Shown piece by piece: positions 48,735 to 61,200 of a stretch of DNA of 64,000 nucleotides. The notes beneath the pieces are model-generated. The model had not been told where the DNA came from. It made no database searches and was given only the letters and a program-made list of their open reading frames with translations. Position 1 is the first letter of the stretch. Each line of letters opens with the position of its first letter. This DNA comes from Pelecanus crispus. Lineage: Eukaryota; Chordata; Aves; Pelecaniformes; Pelecanidae. The position numbers were made by a program, and so were the translations under genes. Where the stretch lies: NCBI RefSeq assembly GCF_030463565.1, contig NC_134644.1, positions 113,463,684 through 113,527,683 on the forward strand, read 5' to 3'.

Positions 48735-51623
48735 CAAGGAGGGTATGGGCTCCACTTCCTTAATTTCCCATGTTGGTGAAAGATGCCATTGTAGGTCCTT
48801 AATGTGTTGGTTCTGAACTAGTGAAATATGCCAAAGTACGTACAAGGTATGGCATGTACAAGGCTAAGTTCAGGACTTAGGCTGACAGTGGGAATGGGAT
48901 GTGGGAAGTATGTAGTGTGAATGAAAAGGCAGGGGCAGCCTGGGATGAACAACAGGAAAGAAAAGGGATGAGATATGAATAATTTGTAGAGAAGTGGAGA
49001 TTCCAGCCATCTGCAAAGGGGCAAAAATGTGGCATGTTAACAGGCACCTGCTGTAATGCTTGTAATGATACCACTTCTCTAAGTTAGCCGCTGTGCAATG
49101 TGGCTATCATTTCAGGTTTCTGCGAAGGAGAATAGCATGATTGGTTCTGTAAAGAAGCCTCATTTAATTCTATAATTAAGCACTTTTTACAAAAATGAAA
49201 ATGACTAGCATCGTACATTGTATATTTAATGACAAATTAGACCTCAGAATGTAATATCTTGAAAGTTAGTTTTGGGTTTTTTTGGTTTTTGGGGTTTTTT
49301 TAATCACAGATTTCCATTAGGATTAGGTAAATAAAATATGCACCTCCATGAACTACTAAAAATAATATAGAAGAGTGAGAGAGATGAGAGCTTTGCTAAT
49401 TCCAAGCAATTCAAATGAAATACTTTAAAACTGGGATGTTATCTGCAAAATCTCTAGTTCTCCTGCCTCAGTATTATGAAATTAGATTGTAGCATAATAA
49501 TTTTATGTAGCAAACTTCTACTATTTCTCATCACTTGTATTCCTTGTTTTCAATTTTGTCATCTAACTTCTGTGAGTTGTTTTTTAATTTATTTTCTATG
49601 AATAAACATTAAGCAGCTATATATATGGATCCTCAAAAAAAAAGAAGGACCTTCTCATTTTAGAAGATGCTCCAAAAGCAAGCAGCGCCTGACACTCTAC
49701 CACTGTACATTAGCATAGTATCACTGAAGATAATGAAGCTGAGCAGGGCTACAACAGCTGAGGGTAGGTAGCCTTCTGTCTGCAGAAGAAATGTCAGTGT
49801 GGGACAGAGACTTCATCTTGATGACAGGATGGCATAACCTCTGGGAAGTGAGCCAGAATATAGCTACTGTAAAACTCAGCCTGTGCAATGCATTATGTGC
49901 CCACCCCCAAGTCCTCAAGTCCTCCTCCTGCTTTCCTTCTGTGGTTAAAAAAGGCGTACTGTCCATAGCCCCATTACGACCCGGAAAAGTAATCTCTTTA
50001 GCGATTTAACCTCTTTTTGTTTTCTGTGTTTTGGCTTCTGTTCATTTAGATAAATAAATAAAAGCTCTCATTAGTGTTGTGTAATCAGCCTGCAATCAAA
50101 AACACAAAGGGAAAATACTGACTGGCACTTGAACTACATACTACTTTGTTCTCTTGTAAGGCAGTATGGCAGTCCCTGTTCTGATAATAAATAAAGGATA
50201 TTGGATCTTTATCTAAAAGCTGTGCAAGAACTAGCTGGGCACCTATTTCTGTGCTTTGGGTACTTTAATAGTGAAAAACCTATTGATAACAAAATAGATC
50301 ACAGAGGTTTAAAAGATTGAAAGGCGGGCCAAGTGGTTGCTAAGCTTTAGATTTACAGCTCTCTTTGAAGACCTGACTGAAATCATAATGATAAAGGATT
50401 TTTGCTTAGCATGCTTGCTATGGTTTTGTGAGAAATCAGGTATCTTAGTCTATGTCTGTACCTATGTGCTGAACCACTTGGTAGCATACTGCTGGGGCTG
50501 GTTTCTCTCCAGGGCACTTTTGCATGAGCTCTGAATCTACAGGTCCAGGTTTATCGCATGGCTACATCCTGCAGCCAAATCCTGGAACCCAGGTCTGATA
50601 ACGTAGTCATATCCTGAAGATATTTGCCAACAGTGGAGGTATTTTGTTTTACAGAGCACAGTAACAAAGGATGATACCTGCACTGCTTTCAAATGGTGAA
50701 ACCATAAAACCCCAGCAGTTTCAGCTCAGTTTCATTTAAAGATTCTGAATTTGAGCAGAATTAAAAATAATATCCTTGAATTTGAAACCCATGCAAGTGA
50801 AACTGAAGTAAAAGTTTCAATCAGACATCATTGAAGTTGTTTGTCACTCCATATGTTAGAAAGTAAAGGCAAAGTAGTTTGACAAGTAGTAGAAGTCTGT
50901 TGGTTTTACTAATTGGTTCATTTTCTTCTTTCTTTTAAAGTGCATGGCAGTTCTTGGCTGTTTTTTCTGCTACATGAATGCACTATGCTGCTTGTGTTTC
51001 ACTACAGGCCAGCTGAACAGAAGATCTAGTTATATAAGATCAGCAATGAGATTAGAACTTACTTAGAAAACACCATATAAAGACTAGCCAAGTATATCAG
51101 ACAAAAATAATGTGAATAAAAAAATCCTGAATGGAATTTGCAACGATCTTTCAAGCCAGGTAAAAGAAGGGAGTAATTAGCCTAACCTTCAGGTGGAACT
51201 GCAAAGCATATACTTGCATAAAACAGCATGTCTCTTGCCTACATGCTAAAAATTTGCTCCTTAGCAAGGGCTGAGATCTTCTCCAGGAGGCACCCTTTCT
51301 ATATTATCTTGAATCTGTAGGCATGTCAGCTGTAATGCTTCACTGGTTTCCTGTCACGGGCTTTCTTTATGATAAGGTCACCTGATAAAGAGGATCTGAG
51401 TTGCATCATCCAAGATGATGCAAGTCCTAAGTGAAATTTCCTTATTCTTAGCAAGTTTTCGGTAGCAGGTGTTACAGAAATTACAATGCAACAGAATTAC
51501 AGGTGTTCTGCTATTCTGCCCAAATTTGATACTGGCTTTTTAGAACTCAGTCTTCAGAGATTCAATGAATAAGTGATTTTTAAATTCAGTGGAGTTTCAC
51601 TCTGGCTCTTAAAGCTGATGTAT

Positions 51624-51628
51624 GCCTG
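51624..51628. repeat. Target-site duplication, left side of the solo LTR
   Basis: GCCTG, identical to 52198-52202 on the other side of the LTR. Confidence 0.85.
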
Positions 51629-52197
51629 TGTCGTGGTTTAGCACCAGCCAGCAACTCAGCACCACGCAGCCGCTTGCTCACTCCCCCTACCCCGATGGGA
51701 TGGGGGAGAGAATCGGAGGAGTAAGAGTGAGAAACACTCCTGGGTTGAGATAAGAACAGTTTAATAATTGAAATAAAGTAAAATAGTAATGAGAATAATA
51801 ACAATACAATAATGATAATAATAATAGTAATATACAAAGTAAGTGATGCACAATGCAATTGCTCACCACCCGCCGACCGATACCCAGACAGTTCCCGAGC
51901 AGCGATTGCTGCTCCCCAGCCAACCCTCCCCAGTTTCTATACTGAGCATGATGTCATATGGTATGGAATAGCCCTTTGGGCAGTTTGGATCAACTATTCT
52001 GGCTGTGCCCCCTCCCAGTTTCTTGTGCGCCTGGCAGAGCATGGGCAGCTGAAAAGTCCTTGACTAGCATAAGCAGTACCCAGCAACAACTAAACCATCA
52101 GTGTGTTATCAACATTCTTCTCATCCTAAATCCAAAACCCAGCACTACGCCTGCTACTAGGAAGAAAATTAACTCTATCCCAGCCAAAACCAGGATA
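51629..52197 (-). mobile_element. Solo LTR of an avian endogenous retrovirus
   Basis: 569 bp bounded by TG...TA (a decayed TG...CA), with an exact 5-bp target duplication on both sides. On the - strand the order is right for an LTR: a CRE-like TGACATCA (51956-51949), a TATA-like GTATAGAA (51943-51936), then ATTAAA (51765-51760) as polyadenylation signal, then the terminal CCACGACA. An AAT-rich stretch at about 51760-51835 lies near the polyA site. The sequence is a type I recognise as very common in bird genomes. A 5-bp duplication favours an ERVL- or ERV1-like source. There is no internal viral sequence or second LTR, so it arose by LTR-LTR recombination. Confidence 0.88.
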
Positions 52198-52202
52198 GCC
52201 TG
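52198..52202. repeat. Target-site duplication, right side of the solo LTR
   Basis: GCCTG, identical to 51624-51628. Confidence 0.85.
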
Positions 52203-52719
52203 TTTTAACACCTATGAGCCAGCTTATAGCTCTCTCTCTTGCCTCCAGCCTTCTGAAGCTAAAGTTGGGCCACCAGCAAGAGGGGTGGGTATGAGTAAGA
52301 CACTCTTGAGATCCATACAGTTATAAATCCTATTCCATTTGATAAACAGACCAGAGATTACAGGTCTGAAGGACATGGATCCTAGCCGATTTTTCCTCAG
52401 GCATATACCCTAACACAGATGAATTAGGGCTGGACATTTTGGACCCCACAGCTACCACATTTCCACTGGCATTTCTCCTCCAAATTAATAGCTTGGAGAC
52501 AGGAAAAAAGAAGAAAAAGAGGAGTTAAGGAGAAATGATTTTCTATCAGTGACTTCTCCTTCAGAATGAAATTACCCCATCAGGACATGAATGAGGTAGA
52601 AATAAGATTTCAAGTATTATAAAGGTATGGGTTTGTTTAAGCACCTGGCGTAACTCAATGAAGACAAAATAAGTTTTCCACTAAATGCAAAGGAAGGGTC
52701 AGTTTAAGACTATAAGAAG
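52203..52719. other. Intergenic sequence between the LTR and an old CR1
   Basis: About 0.5 kb; nothing recognised. Confidence 0.65.
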
Positions 52720-53170
52720 ATAAAAAGGGCTATACTTGGTCAGAGAAAAGGACCATTCAACTCAGTGTGCTGTTTCCAGTAGCTGCCATATGTGAATGCT
52801 TAGGCAAGAGTAAGAATAGAGTAAAAACAGGATTCTTTCTCTGATCGCTTTCCCAGCCTCAGGACTGAGCTAGATGTATCTAGGAAATCTAGATAGATTT
52901 CTTTTCCATTAGTTTTTTTCAGTCTTCCCTTGAGCCCATGTAAAATTTAGAATCTTTTATGTCCTCCAGCAAGGAGTTCAACAAGGCTGTTATGCCTTAT
53001 TTTAAGTGCCATCTTTTAGCATTTCTTTTCATCCTGGCTCCTGTACTCTCTTTTCCAAGCTGAAAAGTCCTTGTTTACTTAGTCATTCTTTGCTTGAAAG
53101 CATTCCACTCCTATAATCATCTTTGCTTCTCTTATCTGATTTTTTGTTTTTGTCTTTCCTAGGGGAGCAG
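52720..53170 (-). mobile_element. Ancient CR1 LINE 3' fragment
   Basis: Opens with a diverged form of the usual old-CR1 3' end (AGGGCTATACTTGGTCAG, then a CCATTCAACTCAGTGTGCTG region), passes through CCCAGCCTCAGGACT and CTTGAGCCCATGTAAA, and ends with CTCTTTTCCAAGCTGAAAAG. This is the order seen in reptile/bird CR1 elements read from the 3' end, so sense is -. Older and more decayed than the copies at 11-17 kb. Confidence 0.65.
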
Positions 53171-56100
53171 GAGCTGCACATAATGTTGAAGATGTGGGCA
53201 AACACTGATTTAGATGGTTTCATTATGACTCCAAGTTGGTTTGCCATTGGTGGCAGAGGTGGAAGTTGCCTAATCACATTTTAAAGATATTTGCCTTTTC
53301 CTGCAACTGTAGCCAGTTCTGTTTTGTACTCTGATTCTCAGAGAGAGATTTTGAAGTTTGCATATTAAACACAGAAGTGTTATAAATAAATTATGACCAT
53401 GTTAACTGAGTGTTTACAAGTCATAGCAAAAAAATTCAGACTGCTCTACAAAGCAAGGCCTCTGTTTACAAAGAAAACTGGCCAAATAAACACTCCAGTG
53501 AAATTTAAGCAACATTAAATTTATTTTTTTTCTTAGAATCGAAATTTGCTACTAGTTTTCAACTTTGTCACAGAGAAGAATGGGTGAATTTTCAGGACAA
53601 AATAATGAATGAATAGCTAATAAGCTGATAGAAATACTAATGGAGTAGCCTGTCTTTGTTCTGAAAGTTGATGCAACTTAGGCTTCAAAGTCAGTTGTGT
53701 AGTTCTGAAATTTTTACCCAGACTGTTAATCTGCACAAGGTGTTCCTTGTTAAATCTGAAAGTAGAATCACCTCTGGATTTTGCATGGCATTGCACAAAA
53801 AAAGAAAAGGTATGAGAACATTTAATTAACTCTTTAAATATTCAAGAGCTTTTATCTTGCTTCAGGAATATAAGAAATGTGGTGTACCACAGAGGTTTGT
53901 GTTCCCTGTGTCTCTTTTTCTCTCTTTATAGAAAAGTTTGTCATAAGTATATAGGTAAAATATACCCCATGTTAAGATACCTTGTCTATGCAAACATGTC
54001 TTTCTCTGAATACTCTTTGTGAAGGAACATTTTCTGCTTAGAATACAGTGCTGGAGCTCTCAGTGCTGTTTCCTGCATGACCACCTGGTGTAATCTTCCT
54101 ATATCAAGAAGTAAAGAAATCAGTCTAGTTTCTGAACACGTAGCTGTATGTCTGTCCACAGGAAGGAGAAGATTATACAAAGGAGAGGATATGCTCCCTA
54201 AAAGTTGCTTTGTGACTAGGTAGACTTTGGTGGAGACCTGACAAGATTAACTTTTTAAAGTTATCTAAGTATAGCTTTTCTCAGTGTTACTAAGTTGTTT
54301 GGCTTAGATGTTTAAGTCTCATTTCCAAAGAAACTGGTTCAATGGATGCACTTGATTCTGGTAAATAATTAGATTAGATGTCTAGTCTGCATTCCCTGGC
54401 TGTGTACAGTCTAGTCACATGTGCTCTTGGTGTGTCATGAGAGACTTCCAGTTAGAAGAGGGATCCAGAAATCTCTGGCCTGTATGATGCCATGAAAGAC
54501 AGTTGCTTGAGTAATCTATGTTATTCACATTGGCTTGAAGTTCTTTGGCCCTCTGACACATATCTGAGAAGGCAGCACAAAATGGGCCCCTCTGATCAAA
54601 CTCCTGTATCCCAAACAAACCAAACACTCTGGAGCACGAGCAGGATGCGCAGTTGCCCAATTTACAAATCATCTGGGTGATTACAGCAGTCTGTGAGTAT
54701 TTGGCAACCTTCAGCCTTCAATGAAGGTACTGAACTCAAAAAAAGCCATAGGATCCATCTGTAAGATGGCTATCAAAATGGTGTAGTGGCTAGGGTCGTG
54801 CTTTGACTGGTAGTCATATAAGCATTCTCACCCCACCTGAGTTGTTAACATAGCAAACTCTCACACCACATTTACTGTTGCTGCACCTATGGTTTTGATC
54901 ACAGTGACAAATCACATCTGCTGCTTAACTGCATGTGTGGAAATATAGCTGAGTTCCTGCTCAACAGGGAATGATAGACTTTGTTTCAAGTCTCTACACA
55001 GCATTTTTCAGATTGCAGACAGTGATAAAGAGGACCCTAACATCTTCAATGTGAGGAACAAAGCAGAAAATAACTTGCTGTTTCTAGAAGACAGAGGTTC
55101 TTGGCTGCTACCAAGAGGATTTGGGAAGTCTTCAGTCAGGACAGAGGGGAAATACTGAAAAAGCCGGAAGAAAGTGTGGGATGGAAAGAAACAGAAGAGG
55201 CAGGAAAGGGTACTGTGTGGGTAGCATTCTCTTGGAAAACTCTGTAAGTGTGACTCTGCTTTATGTCTGGCACTGACCAGCTTTTCCTCCCACTCAGGCT
55301 GAAAGCTAAAGATGCCAGATTTCTACTGTAAAATTGCAATGAATGGAGGATGTATGCATATATCAGAAAGGGGTATATTACTCCCACTGTGGACCTTCCA
55401 GCATGAAAGTCCAGGATCAGATTCACTACCATAAGTATCTCTTCCACTATATATTAAATATATATATTCCACAAAGGATGTTTTCAGAGTACAAAACAGG
55501 AATAAGACAGCCATCTCCCAGGGTGTAATGAGTTTTCCCTGTATTTTAGAGAGAGTGGGAATGTATGGGTTGGTTTGTTTTGGACAGAAGGAAGGAGTTG
55601 GAAGGAAGAGTTGGTGCCTCCAGAGATGATTGAAGCAGTGGAATTGATTTTGGAGAACTTAACTTGGAAGAGTTGAATATATATATAGAGAGATATCTCA
55701 TAGCTGAAGGTCTTAAAGGAGGAGAGGAGGATGCTGAGAGGCGAAGGCAAAGTGAGGCTGCCAGTGAAGGCAAAGCGAGCATCCTGTATGACCTTTCCTT
55801 CATGAGCCCCGTGACATCTCAGAGTGATGTATTCTCCTCTCAATTTTGTAGAGGTCCTTCTACCCTCCAGTGCCCTCTTGCCTTGCTCCAGCCTTTCCTG
55901 CTGTGCTCTGTAGGAATTTGCTCTCCCAGTGAGAAAACCAAAGAACAGCAGGGAGACAACATTTGGTGCATCATGGGATCCAGGGTCATCCACACTGAAA
56001 TAAGTGTAAAGAGTGTGGTGGGTGCTTCTGGATGTGTCATATAGATTGCGATCTCTGTACTTCCCAGCATCCAATTTATAAGGGTGCTGGATTTTCCCCC

Positions 56101-56529
56101 AGGTTAGGCTTGTTATACTTTGAACTTTAATTGCAAGCCCTTTAAAAATGGAGGCTACAGTAGATGCCTAATTTTCATTGGCAATTCTAGATGGTACTAT
56201 AACAATTTGAGGTGACCTACTAATCTCCAATTACAGTAATTTGTTTAGTGAGCTGAAATGCAACATTAGGAAAAAAGTATAATAATTTTTACTTTATGCT
56301 AATGCTTGCAAAACGTTAATAATAATCTTACAGTTGAGAACTTCTTTCTTGAGTCTTCTGTATTGCCTTATGCTTCATTTTGTGACTGTCCCTATTTTGT
56401 TCATTTCAGAAAATTAAAATTCCTAAGAAGTTCCATGCATTATTTTTATGTCTGAAATGGCTGCCATCCTAAATTGGGTAGGGAAAAAAAAAGAAACGTA
56501 ATGTCTTGCTCAGAGCCAATTTACTGCAT

Positions 56530-56547
56530 TTTTTTTTTTTTTTTTTA
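56530..56547 (+). repeat. Poly-T run
   Basis: About 17 T in a row in intergenic sequence. Confidence 0.85.
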
Positions 56548-58209
56548 ACTTATGCAGATTCAAAGCAGGATAGAAGTTAACATTTCCTTGCTGAAGAGTA
56601 GATACTGATTTTTAGCATGGATTGTTTACCATAGTATTCAAACATGCCCCCTTTTCTGGTGATTTCAGAGTGCTGATTTGAACAGGAAGTAGTGTGCCCC
56701 TCCTTTATGGACCAGCTGGTGGGTGGAAACAAGCTTTAACAAAATATAACAGCAGAAATATGTGCTCTTGCAAAAGGTATTCAAGTATACTTGCATGTGC
56801 AGGTGCATGATAACTTCTTAACTAACTAATATTGCAAAGACAGCGTTAAATTTTGGAGAAGCTGTTAAAATCCTTCTGGAAAATATGGTCCTAAGTATTT
56901 AAAGAAAACACAAATTATTTGGGCAGCATTCCTCATTACTGAACTGAAGCTCTTTAAGGAAAGTCTGTGTTACAGCACACACTATGTACAGAGAATCACT
57001 ACACAAGTTTGATTTGAATAACTAAATCAGTCTTTCTCAACTGGCAATGCTTTTTTATTTAAATGGACCTCTTCTCCCATTTACAAGCACAAAAGAGTCG
57101 GAATGGTCACTACCCTGTGATATATTTGTGTGAAAGGCATTCATTTCCAGTGTTGGAAGATCATGCCTCCTTGATGGGGCCCAAAGACCTAGTGTTAAAG
57201 ATTTTAATCTGATCTTCCTAGGAACATGAATTCAGCAACTGGAGGAGTTCAGATCTGTCTGATTTTATATGCAACATCAGAGTGATTTGGGTAGGAAGTG
57301 AAAAACACTACTGGGAAAGCTTTTGTGTATATTCTTAATGGGGAAAGTAAGTGTTTGCTTATTGGCTTTGTTTAATTGATTTGGGATTATAATTGTTCAA
57401 GTTTTCATTCCTGACTGCTTTTGTAATGGGAACAGTGTTTGCAGTGTGTTTAGTCTTCCTGGGCTTTGCTGGGTGCATTAGTCTAGCTTTATGAAGGATT
57501 TACATTTTATATTTGCTCATCATATTATTTTCATAAGAAACAAAAAGGTCCCAAAATAAGCCCATCAGGCGAGGCTATGAACAATTAAAAAGAAAGGATA
57601 TTTGTTACATTAAGGATTTGTATACTGAGTGTAACAAGGTTGGCAAAGCAAGTCAGGAAAGTATTTGTACTCTCAAAGGGTAACTACTATGGTTTAATAG
57701 TAGATGGCATGCAGAAAAGAACTGATATAAAAGTTTGTGGAATGCTTTTATTGCCCAGCAGAAAACACAGAAGAAGAAAAAATAAAATGAAAGAGAGAAA
57801 AAGTATGAAAAGAGCTTTAAAAGTAGCAAAATGTATGGCAGGGAAAATGGGAAGAGTTCAATTTAAACCACTGTTTAATATACGTAAAGGATTTCACTTG
57901 ATTTGTGACTTTCCAACACAAGCCAAGTTTGTTGCACAGGCTTTCTATTTTGGATAATAGACATACGTCAGACAAGTAAGTGCATCTGGTATTTAGAAAT
58001 ACAAGTAAATTTTATGATGAATAACGATAGTGGCTTATGTGTAAGTAGTGGTGGTTGATATCACTGCATTAAAAAGAATGGATTAATTCCAAAAATCATA
58101 GTGAATGCTGTTATGGAAATATACTGGGAAATCATGAACTGAGGGGGGTGAAATGGATCCACATTGTGGAAAAAAATGAAATCTGACCTTTCAAATTATT
58201 TAGTTGTAT

Positions 58210-58252
58210 TTCTATCTGTATCTGTCTATCTCCTTTCCTATCTATCTATACA
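58210..58252 (+). repeat. Degenerate (TATC)n stretch
   Basis: TCTATCTGTATCTGTCTATC-like tetranucleotide sequence with interruptions. Confidence 0.7.
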
Positions 58253-61200
58253 AACATACGTACATACAGTATTAAAGATAAAGGGAGAGTCTAGAGTTAA
58301 AAGAAAATCCCTTTTAGTCATAAACTAACCTGTAGCATCAGGAAAATAGGAGGAAAAGTTACATGAGGAAAAAATTATTCTATAAATAAGTAATACATAG
58401 TGTTGTATCTTCTACTGAAACAGTTATTGGCTGTAACTGGCTACAGACACTGCACTAAGTGGGCAGAACACTTACAGGTTCCATAGTGTTTGTTGCAGTG
58501 TTTCTTTATTTGATATTTTTAAAGACATTTGCTATTTCTCTTTCATGTGTTCGGTATTTCCCACATTTATGGATTTTTCAAGGATTCTGAAAAAAAATTA
58601 TACTGGGCCAGCTATTTACTTCACGCATATGTTATTATGCTTCTTGGGCACAGAAGGAAGGGAAAGAATACTGTCTTTGATACATTTTACCTGCAGCTTA
58701 GGAAATTCACCTGGAAAAATATAGTATAACCTAGAAGAAAAAGAGGACATTTGACACTGATGTGTTCTTTGGGATTTCACAAAATGTGGGTAATAAGACA
58801 GTGTTAAAGTTCTTTTAATGAATCAGAAAGTAGGAAATAAGCAGATCATTTGGGGAGTAGAACCAGATTTTGATGGCAGAATAATTAATTTAAAAAAAAA
58901 AATTGTCAAAATACAGATTTGAATTGACCGTATTTCACAAATTCATATAGAATTTGTCAACTTCTTTCAGTCAACTTCTCTCCTTTATATCTCCTCTCAT
59001 CTCAAAAACAGTCATGAGAAAATAATTTTTACTTTATGGAAAGTATTTAAAAAATCATTAAATTTCATTATATGAAGAGAGTTAAAAGAAATTAGAGTGA
59101 CTTCTTTAGCAAAATAAATAAACAAATCTGTCCATCTCAGTAAGTTTTTAGGGACAAATTAACTGCAGGATTCAGTGGAGTTACATCACAGTGAAGGAAG
59201 TTCTTATTACCTTAAAGAAATTATTGTGTCCAGCTAGGTATTAGCAATATAGTGGTGCAAAGTAAATAAGAGTATAACAAATTAAATTTGATAGAAAGCC
59301 AATATATTGCCATGGTTTAAAATTTTTGTTATTCAAATTCATTAAACAACTATGGTGGAAACTGACAAGTGCATTGTGGTTTTTAGTGAGCACTGGAATT
59401 GAAAGCTTTGAAAGCTTCAAAATCTATTTAAAGGGTTTTTTTAAAAAAAAATCTGGTTTTTGTTTTCTTCATTTTTTAATTACCATATGATAAAAAATCA
59501 TTTTGACAAAGGAAGTATTAGTTTTATATTTTCTTATGCCCGAACACAGTGTTGTTGCATGGAATAATTTGTATCTAACTGAAGCAAGAGCCCTGCAAGT
59601 TGCATTTGGTAAGGTATTGATTATTTCCTTTTAAAAAAACAATTAAAAAAATCTATCATCTATCACTGACTTTCACAGATCATTAATGAAGTTTTAGTTT
59701 ATCCAAATTTCCCCTGTGGTGAATGTCATTTTTAAACCTTGCATTAGTCGATCAAGTTCACCTTAATATTAAGATTGTCCATTTTACAGGTTTCCCTTGG
59801 AGCTGTTTGTCAAAATCTTTAAAGTCACTCAATAAACTTTGTACACCGTGGTGAGCTTCAGATATCAATTGCCATTTATTCTTCTATGCCTTTTTTCCTT
59901 CTACAATCATTCTCTCCTATTTTTATACATACTGCCTTGTCCTTTTTGATGTGATTCATTAAGACTATTCTTAAAATGTATGGTAATCATTGTGTGTCAT
60001 GAAAATAAGATCCTTTACCTATATTTTGTGAGTATGAGATTATGAAATATTGTGAGAAAATGCTATCCTGTCCTATTCTTTCCCTGTACCAGTAAATCTC
60101 ATGTATCACTTCCACAAACACATGTATCTCCTCAGATCCCAGTGCCTCTAGGACCTTTGGGACCAACAGTGTTACGCGGACTTACACCAACTGTAAGGGT
60201 AAAATGATAATATTTTTAATCAATTGATAAGAAGATCCAAAGAATGGATCTTGCCTATTTTTTCACCCAAAATCAAATTGAGTAAATCTTACATTATACG
60301 TTAATGCCAACTTATTTTGAATTTATGTCTACTTTCAAAAAAATATTATTTATAAACTTTTCTTATCTTGCTACTTTTTGTAATGGATCAGGGTGTAGAA
60401 ACATTGAGGACATATAAGAACTTGGACTACTTGCTGTAGTAATTAACTCTGCTATACCTACGGTGCTATGGAAAACAACCTATTTAATAGCTTGTAGATC
60501 AAATAGCTCAATTCTAGGAAATGGGATCCAATAAAAGGTCCATTTTGTTATGCTGGGCAGGAAATCCTTATTATAGGAGCCATCTTCATTATTCATTGGC
60601 ATTTTCCTAACTTAAAGTTTCCTCCAAGTAGTGTTAACATTTGATGATGGAAAATGAAGGCCAATAAGCTGTACAGTGTATGAGCTTTGTAAAATGAAGT
60701 GGCCTTTTGGGAATAGAAGAGCTGCAACTTCAGTGGTAACAATTATGTTTTTATGGCTCAAGACAGAAATAAAATGTTGAAATGGGAAATTAATGCAAAA
60801 GCTTAGTAATCTGAGCATGTAAAAATCACTGTAATATATCAGAGTATCTGTTTATGAATGATCAGTTACATAGGAGCTAAGAGTTATAAATAAGGTTATA
60901 GTAGCCCATTTTCCTAACATCAAATGCTGGCTAAAAACATTTTTCTTAAAAATTGTGCATTATGTGGGTTCTGCTTTCTTTTTGCTCAGGTTCCGTAATC
61001 CTCATTGTTTAAGGTAATAATTAAACACAGAACAATTCATGACTCAAAGATGACTCCAATTGCTAAAGATGGATGCATAATGACAGATGATATGGATATG
61101 AAGAAATATTAGTTGGATACTGTAAGCTTCAGATTAATTTATGGTTTTATATTAGATATGATACTTTTGTTGTTAGTCTGCAGAACTTGTCAAAGCAAGA

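Larger units (their letters stand above)
46091..51623. other. AT-rich intergenic sequence with one hairpin
   Basis: No gene recognised. The 106-codon frame at 48117-48437 has no known features. The perfect hairpin at 48703 is the only striking structure. Confidence 0.65.

Noticed and set aside
51586..52326. Open frames of 78-122 codons across the LTR
   Set aside because: They follow the LTR sequence, span its ends and resemble no viral or host protein.
57640..57957. 105-codon frame with a Lys/Arg-rich middle
   Set aside because: Basic stretch comes from an A-rich sequence; no recognised domain, no splice or promoter context.
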